NCBI RefSeq assembly: GCF_017795745.1
Contig: NZ_CP059067.1
Location: 2,046,001-2,110,000 of the forward strand
Direction: 5' to 3'
Source of the DNA: Rhizobacter sp. AJA081-3
GTDB taxonomy: Bacteria; Pseudomonadota; Gammaproteobacteria; Burkholderiales; Burkholderiaceae_C
DNA: 64,000 nucleotides
Under the pieces are notes generated by a model. That model had not been told where the DNA came from, made no database searches, and saw nothing but the letters and a program-made list of their open reading frames with translations. Shown here piece after piece: positions 19,431-28,512 of this stretch (positions are counted from its first letter, which is position 1; each line of letters begins with the position of its first letter). The translations under genes and the position numbers were made by a program.

Positions 19431-20318
19431 TCACAGCGCCTGCAGGATCTCGCGGCGCTTCTGCTGGTATTCCTCGTCGCTGATCAGGCCGCGCTCGCGC
19501 AGCCGCTTCAGCGTCAGCAGGCGCTGCTCCACCTCCTCGGCAAAGCCCGGGTCGCGCGGCCGCAGAGCCGGTTGCGCAGCGGCCGCGGGCGCCGCCGGTG
19601 CCGGCGCGACGGTCTTGGGGGTGACGGCCAGCGGCGCCGCAGGCGCAGCCACGGCGGCCGCAGCGGGCAAGGTCGTCGGCAGTGCCAGCCAGTCCGCCCG
19701 CGTGTTGCTCCCCGCGGCGCTGCGCAGCGCCACCTGCCCTGCCTTCGTGCGTGAGCCGAACGTGAACTGCGGCGCCTTGCCGGTGCCCTTGTACTCGTTG
19801 AAGAACTCGTAGCGTGCGTCGTTGACCAGCAACTGCAGCTGCCCGCCCTGCACGAACAGCCGCGCCGTGATGCCCAGCGGCTGCGACAGCAGCCCGCCGC
19901 CGCGCCGCGAGGTGCTCAGCAGCAGCAGATCGTCGTCGGGCGCGGCGTTGCCGAAGGCCTCGATCAGCGGCTCGACCAGCTCGCCGAGTTCGTCGGCCGC
20001 GAACAGCGCTTGCGTGCCCGATCCGACCACAAAGCGCACCTGCGCGAGTTGCTGCCTCAGGGCCTCGGCGTCCACCTGGACGGGATGCTGGTTGGGCACC
20101 GATCCCGGCTCGCGTGCAACGAGCCGGATGGCGGTGAAGTCGTGCACTTGCCAGCTGCGTCGGCGCGCGTCCGGCTTCGCGGCGTCGGTTGACTTCTCAG
20201 AGGCGCCGAACAGGAAGTCCATGACACCGGCTCGTGCCGGGACGGCCGCGGCGCTCAGGCAGGCCGCCGTCAGCAAGACGATCCACGCTGAAGAGGTCGG
20301 GCGAACGGGTTGCCGCAT
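19431..20318 (-). CDS. Exported protein with C-terminal SHOCT domain
   Basis: The product has 295 residues. A hydrophobic N-terminal segment with cleavage likely near VPARA-GVM suggests export. The middle (about residues 50-215) has no family I recognise; it contains RLVAREPGSVPNQHPVQVD and a beta-rich stretch. An Ala/Pro-rich linker leads to a typical SHOCT motif, RLLTLKRLRERGLISDEEY, near the C-terminus. SHOCT modules are short helical segments thought to aid oligomerisation. It lies 39 nt after glk on the same strand and may be cotranscribed; a link to sugar metabolism is not evident. Confidence 0.75.
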   Translation of the reverse strand: MRQPVRPTSSAWIVLLTAACLSAAAVPARAGVMDFLFGASEKSTDAAKPDARRRSWQVHDFTAIRLVAREPGSVPNQHPVQVDAEALRQQLAQVRFVVGSGTQALFAADELGELVEPLIEAFGNAAPDDDLLLLSTSRRGGGLLSQPLGITARLFVQGGQLQLLVNDARYEFFNEYKGTGKAPQFTFGSRTKAGQVALRSAAGSNTRADWLALPTTLPAAAAVAAPAAPLAVTPKTVAPAPAAPAAAAQPALRPRDPGFAEEVEQRLLTLKRLRERGLISDEEYQQKRREILQAL

Positions 20319-20357
20319 GGCTGGATGCCTTTCTGTGCCGCCGCTGGCGGCCTGGGT

Positions 20358-21329
20358 TCAGAGATCGTCGAGGGCCCGCGCCGCGCCCAGCAAGGCCGGC
20401 GACACGCGAGCCTGCACGACGAGCGTGGGAATGTCCTGAAGGTAGCCGGCGAAGCGCCCTTTGGCCTCGAAGCGCTCGCGAAAGCGCGAATTGTCGATCG
20501 CGCGGCCCAGCCTCGGGACGATGCCCCCGCCTATGTAGACGCCCCCGCGCGCACCCAGTGACAAGGCCAGGTTGCCGGCCACGTTGCCCAGGAAGCTGAA
20601 GAACAGTTCGATCGCCTGCACGCAGTGCGCGTCTTCGCCGGTGGCGGCGCGCGCGGAAACGTCGGCGGCCTCCAGCGGCCGTGCGGCCTCGCCATGCACT
20701 TCACACAAGGCCACGTAGAGGTTGACCAGGCCCGGGCCCGACAGCGCCCGCTCGGCCGACGCGTGGCCGAAGCGCTCGCGCAGGCGCCGGATCACCGACT
20801 CCTCGAGGGCATCGGTGGCAGCCAGCGTCACGTGGCCTCCTTCGCCGTTGATCGGGATCGCCCGCTGGATTCCGCGCGCCGGCAGCAGGCCCGACACGCC
20901 GAGCCCCGTGCCGGGCCCCAGCAGACCGACGGGCGCGCCTGTCACGGCCTGGCCGGCCCCGACCTGGCGCACCTCGTCCGACGCCAGCGCGGGCAGAGAC
21001 AGCGCCAGCGCCGTGAAGTCGTTGATGACAAGGAATCGTTCCAGGCCGAGAAGCTGCCGCACCGCTTCGACCGAGAACGACCAATGGTGGTTGGTCATGC
21101 GCACATGGTCGCCCACCACCGGGTTAGCGATGCCGATCGCGCACCAGCGTGGCGCGCCTCGGCCGAGCCGGGCCAGGTAGTGCTGCATGGCGGCCTGCAG
21201 CGTCGGGTGGTCGGCGCACGGGAGGGTCGTGACGTCCGACAGAGGCGTCGCCGCATCAGCCTGCCAGGCGAAGCGGGCGTTCGTGCCGCCGACGTCGCCA
21301 ACGAGGCGGGGAAAGGTCGAGGAATCCAT
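20358..21329 (-). CDS. glk: Glucokinase (intact)
   Basis: ATP-dependent phosphorylation of glucose is expected from this 323-residue enzyme of the bacterial Glk family. I chose ATG 21329 (MDSSTFPRLVGDVGG), where homology starts. Catalytic features are complete: the phosphate-binding GDVGGTNARF (Asp12-Asn16), the general-base aspartate in VINDFTALAL (Asp104), GPGTGLGVSG, the glucose-binding EGGHVTLA, and LSGPGLVNLY. It diverges from the maltodextrin operon, with three operator-like repeats in between, so it would phosphorylate glucose released from imported maltodextrins. A second Glk domain at 30185-32065 lacks key residues. Confidence 0.94.
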   Translation of the reverse strand: MDSSTFPRLVGDVGGTNARFAWQADAATPLSDVTTLPCADHPTLQAAMQHYLARLGRGAPRWCAIGIANPVVGDHVRMTNHHWSFSVEAVRQLLGLERFLVINDFTALALSLPALASDEVRQVGAGQAVTGAPVGLLGPGTGLGVSGLLPARGIQRAIPINGEGGHVTLAATDALEESVIRRLRERFGHASAERALSGPGLVNLYVALCEVHGEAARPLEAADVSARAATGEDAHCVQAIELFFSFLGNVAGNLALSLGARGGVYIGGGIVPRLGRAIDNSRFRERFEAKGRFAGYLQDIPTLVVQARVSPALLGAARALDDL

Positions 21330-21439
21330 GTCTGCCAGGCCATGCCTGAGTGAGTCGGTCTGCGCTTGCGGGCGTGCAATCGGCATGCCCATGCGGCGAC
21401 GATGGCCTCGCGACACCGACCACCCTGCCGACCGAGAAA

Positions 21440-21454
21440 TGTAGCTCAACTACT
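21440..21454. promoter_or_regulatory. Operator-like inverted repeat, copy 1 (glk-proximal)
   Basis: TGTAGCTCAACTACT has GTAG and CTAC arms around five bases. It lies about 110 bp upstream of the glk start and shares its core with two copies further along. The 6-3-6 layout resembles the sites bound by HexR/RpiR-family regulators, and such a regulator is encoded at the end of the adjacent operon. Binding is inferred. Confidence 0.5.
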
Positions 21455-21553
21455 AAACTTGGTGATGTCCCCGCTCGTCAAGAAAACCCTGCCTTGAGCG
21501 GCTACAGCGTGTTGCATTCCCGCAAATCCTCAGGAAAACCCGGCTATCACGGC

Positions 21554-21568
21554 TGTAGTCTGACTACT
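21554..21568. promoter_or_regulatory. Operator-like inverted repeat, copy 2
   Basis: TGTAGTCTGACTACT is the most symmetric copy (GTAGT-CTG-ACTAC perfect). It is centred 114 bp from copy 1 and 50 bp from copy 3, about 280 bp before the porin start codon. Confidence 0.55.
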
Positions 21569-21603
21569 AGAGTCCGTCTCGATCCAACGCCAGGAACGGC
21601 GAA

Positions 21604-21618
21604 TGTAGGTCAACTACC
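21604..21618. promoter_or_regulatory. Operator-like inverted repeat, copy 3
   Basis: TGTAGGTCAACTACC shares the TGTAG-N5-CTAC core. It is about 225 bp upstream of the porin ATG and just upstream of the region that can form the leader hairpins. The 50-bp distance to copy 2 is close to five helical turns, which would put both on the same DNA face. Confidence 0.5.
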
Positions 21619-21708
21619 TGCGCAAACAAGCGATGGGTGGCGTGGCGGACCGGCCATCCCGGGCGCCGATCGACGTTCAGGCGAGCAGTTTTCCCGGAAG
21701 AGCGAGTT

Positions 21709-21744
21709 GGTGGCGGCGCCGTCCGCGGCGCCGCCCCCTTTTTT
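21709..21744 (+). terminator. Terminator-like hairpin in the porin leader (possible attenuator)
   Basis: Arms GGCGGCGCC (21712-21720) and GGCGCCGCC (21727-21735) pair perfectly across a 6-nt loop. The stem extends by two G-C pairs past one mismatch and is followed immediately by six T (21739-21744). It lies about 100 nt before the porin ATG, with no gene upstream on this strand. The segment 21662-21668 (GGCGCCG) is complementary to 21714-21720 and could form a competing helix, as in attenuation systems. Confidence 0.6.
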
Positions 21745-21844
21745 GCCCCCCGTCCCAGTTCCCCCAACCCCGGCGTCCCGAAGGGCGTTGAGCGTCTCGA
21801 ACGTCGCCGGTTTCACTGCCAGCAGAACCTCTGAGGAGCCAACG

Positions 21845-22987
21845 ATGAAAATGAAACACACCCTGCTCGCCGCTGCAGCGCTGAGCCTGCTCTCCACCAC
21901 CGCCAGCGCGGTGGACTGGGGCGGCTACTTCCGCGTCGGCCCGGGCCAGAAGCAGACCACCGGCGACGGCGCCAAGTGCTTCGGCGGAAACATGGAAGGC
22001 GGCACCTACCGCCTGGGCAACGAGTGCAACACCTACGGCGAGTTCATGCTCAGCCAGGGTGGCCAGGCCGGTGGCGTCGACTACAAGGCCTACCTGATGA
22101 CGAACATGTTCAAGGAAGGTTCGGACATCGGCGACACGAAGGTCGGCGTCAACCAGATCTATGCCGAAGGCAAGGGCTTCGACATCGCCCCGAACCAGAC
22201 TTTCTGGATCGGCAAGCGCTTCTATGGCCGCGCCGACGTGCACATCGTCGACACCTTCTTCGTCAACATGTCCGGCACGGGCGCTGGCGTGGATGGCATC
22301 GACCTCGGCCTGGGTTCGCTGAACGTCGCGGTGTTCCGTGACGGCGACGACTCCACCAACCCCGGCACGCGCCTCAACCTCGACCTCAACGGCATCAAGA
22401 CCAACCCGGGCGGCACGCTGCGCGTGACCTCGGTGTTCAGCGACTTCAGCGGCACCGGCGGCAAGGGCGGCTTCGGCCTGAGCCTGCAGCACAACCAGTC
22501 CGGCGTGTTCGGCGGCGAGAACACCGCGTGGCTGCAATATGCCCAGGGCTCGGCCTACCTGAACATGGCCTTCGGCGGCGGCACGGACGACTCGGACCAG
22601 AAGCGCTGGCGCTTCGTGGACAGCATGCAGTGGACCAAGGGCCCGCTGACCGGGCAGGCCATCCTGGTGTTCGGCAAGCAAGGTACGTCGAACAACAAGG
22701 AGACCTTCAACACGATCGGCGGCCGCGCCGCCTACGCGTTCACGAAGAACTTCAAGCTGCAGGGCGAACTGGGCATCTCCAGCCACAAGCCGCAGGGTGG
22801 CCAGACGGATCGTCTGACCAAGTTCACCATCGCTCCGACGCTGTCGGTCGGCCCGAACTTCTACGACCGTCCGGAGTTCCGCTTCTACGTGTCGAGCTTC
22901 AGCTTCAACGACGCCTACAAGGCGACGCGCGGGCTGACGAAGTCGAGCGCCACGGCAGTGGGCTTCCAGGTCGAGACCTGGTTCTGA
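21845..22987 (+). CDS. LamB-type maltodextrin/carbohydrate porin
   Basis: I start this outer-membrane protein at ATG 21845, preceded by GAGGAG, giving 380 residues; the open frame upstream is leader. The signal peptide MKMKHTLLAAAALSLL ends near TTASA-VDWGGYFRVGPG. The mature part has alternating beta-barrel segments, the maltoporin-like FDIAPNQTFWIGKRFYGRADVH and VDTFFVNMSGTGAGVDG, and a terminal aromatic residue (QVETWF) for barrel assembly. It should pass maltodextrins to the periplasmic binding protein encoded downstream. It leads the operon and is followed by a strong hairpin, suggesting higher expression than the ABC genes. Confidence 0.88.
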   Translation: MKMKHTLLAAAALSLLSTTASAVDWGGYFRVGPGQKQTTGDGAKCFGGNMEGGTYRLGNECNTYGEFMLSQGGQAGGVDYKAYLMTNMFKEGSDIGDTKVGVNQIYAEGKGFDIAPNQTFWIGKRFYGRADVHIVDTFFVNMSGTGAGVDGIDLGLGSLNVAVFRDGDDSTNPGTRLNLDLNGIKTNPGGTLRVTSVFSDFSGTGGKGGFGLSLQHNQSGVFGGENTAWLQYAQGSAYLNMAFGGGTDDSDQKRWRFVDSMQWTKGPLTGQAILVFGKQGTSNNKETFNTIGGRAAYAFTKNFKLQGELGISSHKPQGGQTDRLTKFTIAPTLSVGPNFYDRPEFRFYVSSFSFNDAYKATRGLTKSSATAVGFQVETWF

Positions 22988-23003
22988 TCGACGCCTGACC
23001 GAG

Positions 23004-23028
23004 TGGCCGGCCCCGACCCGGGGCCGGC
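23004..23028 (+). terminator. Strong hairpin between porin and malK
   Basis: Perfect 10-bp arms GGCCGGCCCC and GGGGCCGGCC flank a 5-nt loop, 16 nt after the porin stop, followed by CTCTTCCC. The U-tract is imperfect, so it is more likely a partial terminator or 3'-end stabiliser than a complete stop, given that malK follows 41 nt later on the same strand. Confidence 0.6.
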
Positions 23029-23069
23029 CCTCTTCCCGCAAGACATCTGTTCTCCAGCCGGCAACCCCG

Positions 23070-24167
<1,098 letters not shown>

Positions 24168-24256
24168 GGGCCACCCCCGACAAACGGCAACGTCGTGGCG
24201 AAACGCTCGCCCTACGATCCCACCACCCGACACGGGCACCACTGAAGGAGAAAGTC

Positions 24257-25459
<1,203 letters not shown>

Positions 25460-25469
25460 TGAGACGGGT

Positions 25470-25495
25470 CGCCGCGGCATGCCTTTGCCGCGGCG
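25470..25495 (+). repeat. Stable hairpin after malE
   Basis: A perfect 10-bp inverted repeat (arms 25470-25479 and 25486-25495, 6-nt loop) begins 10 nt after the malE stop, with no T-tract. It is placed exactly where enteric malE-malF operons carry REP hairpins that protect malE mRNA and raise MalE over MalF. The same role is inferred here from position only. Confidence 0.55.
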
Positions 25496-25548
25496 GACCG
25501 CCCGCCTTTGCGATCGTGCCACCGCAATGAAGCCCCCCGCCGCGAACC

Positions 25549-27084
25549 ATGAGCTCTGAGTCGCCCTACCGCCGGTATGCCGGCCCGGCCCTGCTCGCAC
25601 TGATCGTGCTGGCCGCGCTGTACCTGGTGACCCTGGTCTATGCGGTCGGCGAGACGCTGCTGGCCGGCACGATCCTGGTGATCGTCGGCCTGGCGCTGTG
25701 GATCTACACCTCGCAGAAGGTGTATGCCTTCCGCTACCTCTTCCCGGGCATCGCGGCGGCGCTGATCTTCGTCGTCTTCCCGATGGTCTACACGATCGCC
25801 ATCGGCTTCAGCAACTACAGCTCGAAGAACCTGCTCGAGTACCCGCGCGCCGAGGCCTACCTGCTCGACGAGAGCTTCCGCGTCGAGGGCGTGCTCTACA
25901 ACTTCTCGCTGCACGCCGACGGCAGCGAGTTCCGTGGCCGGCTCGAGCATGCCGACACCGGCAAGAGCTTCCTGTTCGGCCCGCTCGCGCTGAGCGCCGA
26001 GCGCCCGCTCGAACTGCAGGCGGTGCCCGAAGAAACCGCAGCCGTGGCGCTGGGCGAGGCGGTGCCGCTGAAGACGCTGATCGAGCGGCAAAAGCCGCTG
26101 AAGGCGATCAGCGTCAGCACGCCGGACGGCGCGAAGCTGCGCATGTCGAGCCTGCGCGAGTTCGCGCAGTCCAGCCCGCTGTACAAGCGAAATGCCGACG
26201 GCAGCCTGGTCAACCAGCAGACGCAGGCCGTCGTGAAGCCCAACTTCAAGACCGGTTTCTTCGAGACGGCCACCGGCGAGCCGCTGCAGCCGGGCTTCCA
26301 GGTCGGCATCGGCTGGGACAACTACACGCGCATCTTCACCGAGCAGCGCTTTCGCGAGCCCTTCCTGCGCATCTTCATCTGGACGGTGGTGTTCTCCGGC
26401 CTGACGGTGCTCTTCGCCACCGCGCTGGGCATGTTCCTCGCGGTTCTGCTGAACTGGGAGAACCTGCAGTTCAAGGGCTTCTACCGCATCCTGCTGTTCC
26501 TGCCGTACGCGGTGCCGGGCTTCATCTCGATCCTGGTGTTCCGCGGCCTGTTCAACCAGAACACCGGCGAGATCAACCTGATCCTCGGCGGCCTGTTCGG
26601 CGTCAAGCCGGCCTGGTTCTCCGACCCCTTCCTGGCCAAGGCGATGCTGCTGCTCGTCAACACCTGGCTGGGCTTCCCGTACATGATGGTCGTGTGCATG
26701 GGCCTGATCAAGGCGATCCCGGCCGACCTGTACGAGGCGTCGGCCGTGGCCGGCGCCGGCCCGATCACCAACTTCGTGAGCATCACGCTGCCGCTGATCC
26801 TCAAGCCGCTGACGCCGCTGCTGATCAGTTCCTTCGCATTCAACTTCAACAACTTCGTGCTGATCAGCCTGCTCACGGGCGGCCGGCCCGACTTCCTCGA
26901 CACCTCGGTGCCGGCGGGCACCACCGACATCCTGGTGTCCTACACCTACCGCATCGCGTTCCAGGATTCGGGCCAGCAGTTCGGCCTGGCTGCGGCGATC
27001 TCCACCGTGATCTTCCTGCTGGTGGCGGCGATCACGCTGGTGCAGATGCGTTTCACGCGCGTCGTCGACGAAGAAAAGCGCTGA
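25549..27084 (+). CDS. malF: Maltodextrin ABC transporter permease MalF
   Basis: The 511-residue inner-membrane permease matches the unusual length of enteric MalF. N-terminal helices (about residues 10-90, including [20 protein letters not shown]) are followed by a large periplasmic insertion (roughly residues 90-270) like the MalF P2 loop that contacts MalE. The conserved core with the coupling segment [21 protein letters not shown], which docks on MalK, comes after that. It pairs with MalG. It sits 90 nt after malE, beyond a hairpin that may lower its expression. Confidence 0.93.
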   Translation: MSSESPYRRYAGPALLALIVLAALYLVTLVYAVGETLLAGTILVIVGLALWIYTSQKVYAFRYLFPGIAAALIFVVFPMVYTIAIGFSNYSSKNLLEYPRAEAYLLDESFRVEGVLYNFSLHADGSEFRGRLEHADTGKSFLFGPLALSAERPLELQAVPEETAAVALGEAVPLKTLIERQKPLKAISVSTPDGAKLRMSSLREFAQSSPLYKRNADGSLVNQQTQAVVKPNFKTGFFETATGEPLQPGFQVGIGWDNYTRIFTEQRFREPFLRIFIWTVVFSGLTVLFATALGMFLAVLLNWENLQFKGFYRILLFLPYAVPGFISILVFRGLFNQNTGEINLILGGLFGVKPAWFSDPFLAKAMLLLVNTWLGFPYMMVVCMGLIKAIPADLYEASAVAGAGPITNFVSITLPLILKPLTPLLISSFAFNFNNFVLISLLTGGRPDFLDTSVPAGTTDILVSYTYRIAFQDSGQQFGLAAAISTVIFLLVAAITLVQMRFTRVVDEEKR

Positions 27085-27122
27085 GCGAATACGGGCAGCA
27101 TCCATCCACAGGAGCCTCGGTC

Positions 27123-28013
27123 ATGGCCATCGTCCTCGACAAGTCGCACCGCTGGCGCGTGATTGCCGCGCATGTTTTCCTGCTGTGCCTGTGCGCGGTC
27201 GTCATCTTCCCGTTCCTGATGATCCTGTCGATCTCGCTGCGGCCGGGCAATTTCGCCACCGGCAGCATCATCCCGCAGAGCATCAGCCTGGAGCACTGGC
27301 GCTTCGCGCTCGGCCTGCCCTTCCAGGATGCCACCGGCCGCCTCATCGAGCCCGACCTGCCGGTGCTGCGCTGGCTGTGGAACTCGGTGAAGGTGGCCAC
27401 GCTGTCGGCACTGATCGGGCTGCTGCTGTCGACCACCGCCGCCTATGCGTTCGCGCGCATGAAGTTCGTCGGCAAGCGACAGGCGCTGCTCGGCCTGATG
27501 CTGATGCAGATGTTCCCGGCCGTGCTAGCGCTGGTGGCCATCTACGCCATCTTCGACCGCATCGGTAATGCCTTCCCGGCGCTGGGCATCGACACCCACT
27601 GGGCCCTGCTGCTGGCCTACTCGGGCGGCATCGCGCTGCACGTGTGGACGATCAAGGGCTACTACGACACCATCCCCATCGAGATCGAGGAAGCCGCCAA
27701 GGTCGACGGTGCCACGCCCTGGCAGGCCTTCCGGCTGGTGCTGCTGCCCATGGCAGTGCCCATCCTGATGGTGGTGTTCCTGCTGGCCTTCATCGGCGCG
27801 ATCATCGAATATCCGGTGGCGTCGATCCTGCTCAAGCAGCAGGACATGCTGACCATGGCGGTGGGCTCGCAGCAGTTCCTCTACCAGCAGAAGTACCTGT
27901 GGGGCGACTTCGCCGCCGCCGCCATCCTGTCGGGCCTGCCGATCACCGTGGTGTTCATCCTCGCGCAGAAGTGGATGATCTCCGGCCTCACGGCAGGCGG
28001 CATCAAGGGCTGA
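27123..28013 (+). CDS. malG: Maltodextrin ABC transporter permease MalG
   Basis: The second permease has 296 residues, the expected MalG length, starting at ATG 27123. It shows about six transmembrane helices, the periplasmic segment with [19 protein letters not shown], and the coupling helix [21 protein letters not shown] that contacts MalK. The C-terminus ends [15 protein letters not shown], a hallmark of MalG. With MalF it forms the translocation pathway. It lies 38 nt after malF in the same transcript. Confidence 0.94.
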   Translation: MAIVLDKSHRWRVIAAHVFLLCLCAVVIFPFLMILSISLRPGNFATGSIIPQSISLEHWRFALGLPFQDATGRLIEPDLPVLRWLWNSVKVATLSALIGLLLSTTAAYAFARMKFVGKRQALLGLMLMQMFPAVLALVAIYAIFDRIGNAFPALGIDTHWALLLAYSGGIALHVWTIKGYYDTIPIEIEEAAKVDGATPWQAFRLVLLPMAVPILMVVFLLAFIGAIIEYPVASILLKQQDMLTMAVGSQQFLYQQKYLWGDFAAAAILSGLPITVVFILAQKWMISGLTAGGIKG

Positions 28014-28021
28014 TTCTTCTC

Positions 28022-28040
28022 CCGGGCCTTCGCGGGCCCC
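28022..28040 (+). repeat. Short hairpin after malG
   Basis: GGGCC (28024-28028) and GGCCC (28035-28039) pair across a short loop containing TTCGCG, just after the malG stop and 23 nt before the next start codon. There is no T-tract. It marks the boundary between the transport genes and the secreted glucan-binding and amylase genes and may act in RNA stability. Confidence 0.4.
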
Positions 28041-28062
28041 ATTCACTCCTCAAGAGGTCAAC

Positions 28063-28512
28063 ATGACGATGTCCCGCTCTCTCCTGCGCACGGCGGTTGC
28101 TGCCGCCCTCTCGATCGCCGCGCTGTCGCCGGCGCTGGCCACCTCCAACCCGCCCGCGGGCTCGGTCGCCATCAACTACAACCGCTGCGACGGCAACTAC
28201 AACAACTGGGGCCTGCACATCTTCCAGCGCGGCCCCGGCGGCCCCGCCGTGCCGGGCGTGAGCTGGGCCAGCCCGGTGGAGCCGAGCGGCAAGAACGACT
28301 TCGGCGTCTACTGGCACGTCAAGCTCGAGGACTTCCCGGGCGGCAAGGTCAACTACATCATCCACAAGGGCGAGACCAAGGACCAGGGCGGCAAGGACAT
28401 GCAGTTCGACGGCAACACGACCAAGGAGATCTGGGTCAACAGCGGCGACCGCAAGATCTACACCTCTCTGGACGAGGCCAAGAAGGGCCGCGAAGAGACG
28501 CCCTGCAAGTGA
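28063..28512 (+). CDS. Small secreted stand-alone CBM41/PUD-like alpha-glucan-binding protein
   Basis: A 149-residue protein with a signal peptide (MTMSRSLLRTAVAAALS, cleavage near ALA-TSNPP). The whole mature part resembles one pullulanase-associated domain (carbohydrate-binding module 41): INYNRCDGNYNNWGLHIF, SPVEPSGKNDFGVYWHVKL, VNYIIHKGETKDQGGKDM and EIWVNSGDRKIY. In characterised pullulanases this module binds alpha-glucans through conserved Trp and Lys/Asp residues, here with NNWGLHIF and IIHKGE retained. No catalytic domain is attached. Its stop overlaps the alpha-amylase start (GTGA), so the two are probably made together, acting like a split modular amylase. Confidence 0.8.
   Translation: MTMSRSLLRTAVAAALSIAALSPALATSNPPAGSVAINYNRCDGNYNNWGLHIFQRGPGGPAVPGVSWASPVEPSGKNDFGVYWHVKLEDFPGGKVNYIIHKGETKDQGGKDMQFDGNTTKEIWVNSGDRKIYTSLDEAKKGREETPCK

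Larger units (their letters stand above)
21330..21844. promoter_or_regulatory. Divergent control region between glk and the maltodextrin porin operon
   Basis: This 515-bp gap is the longest without a convincing gene. It holds three copies of a 15-bp near-palindrome (TGTAGnnnnACTACY), then a GC-rich hairpin followed by six T residues in the plus-strand leader, and GAGGAG ahead of the porin ATG. A 52-codon frame beginning at 21633 has no ribosome site and a biased Arg/Pro composition, so I do not call it a gene. No clear -35/-10 pair could be fixed for either direction. Confidence 0.7.

Noticed and set aside
21440-21618. LacI-family (MalR-type) operators as the explanation of the TGTAG repeats
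   Set aside because: LacI sites usually have an even, CG-centred palindrome; these are odd-spaced without a central CG, and no LacI gene is in the window.
21633-21791. A 52-codon frame in the porin leader that could be a leader peptide
   Set aside because: No ribosome site, and strong Arg/Pro bias from the GC-rich hairpin. It is kept only as a remote possibility within the attenuation idea.
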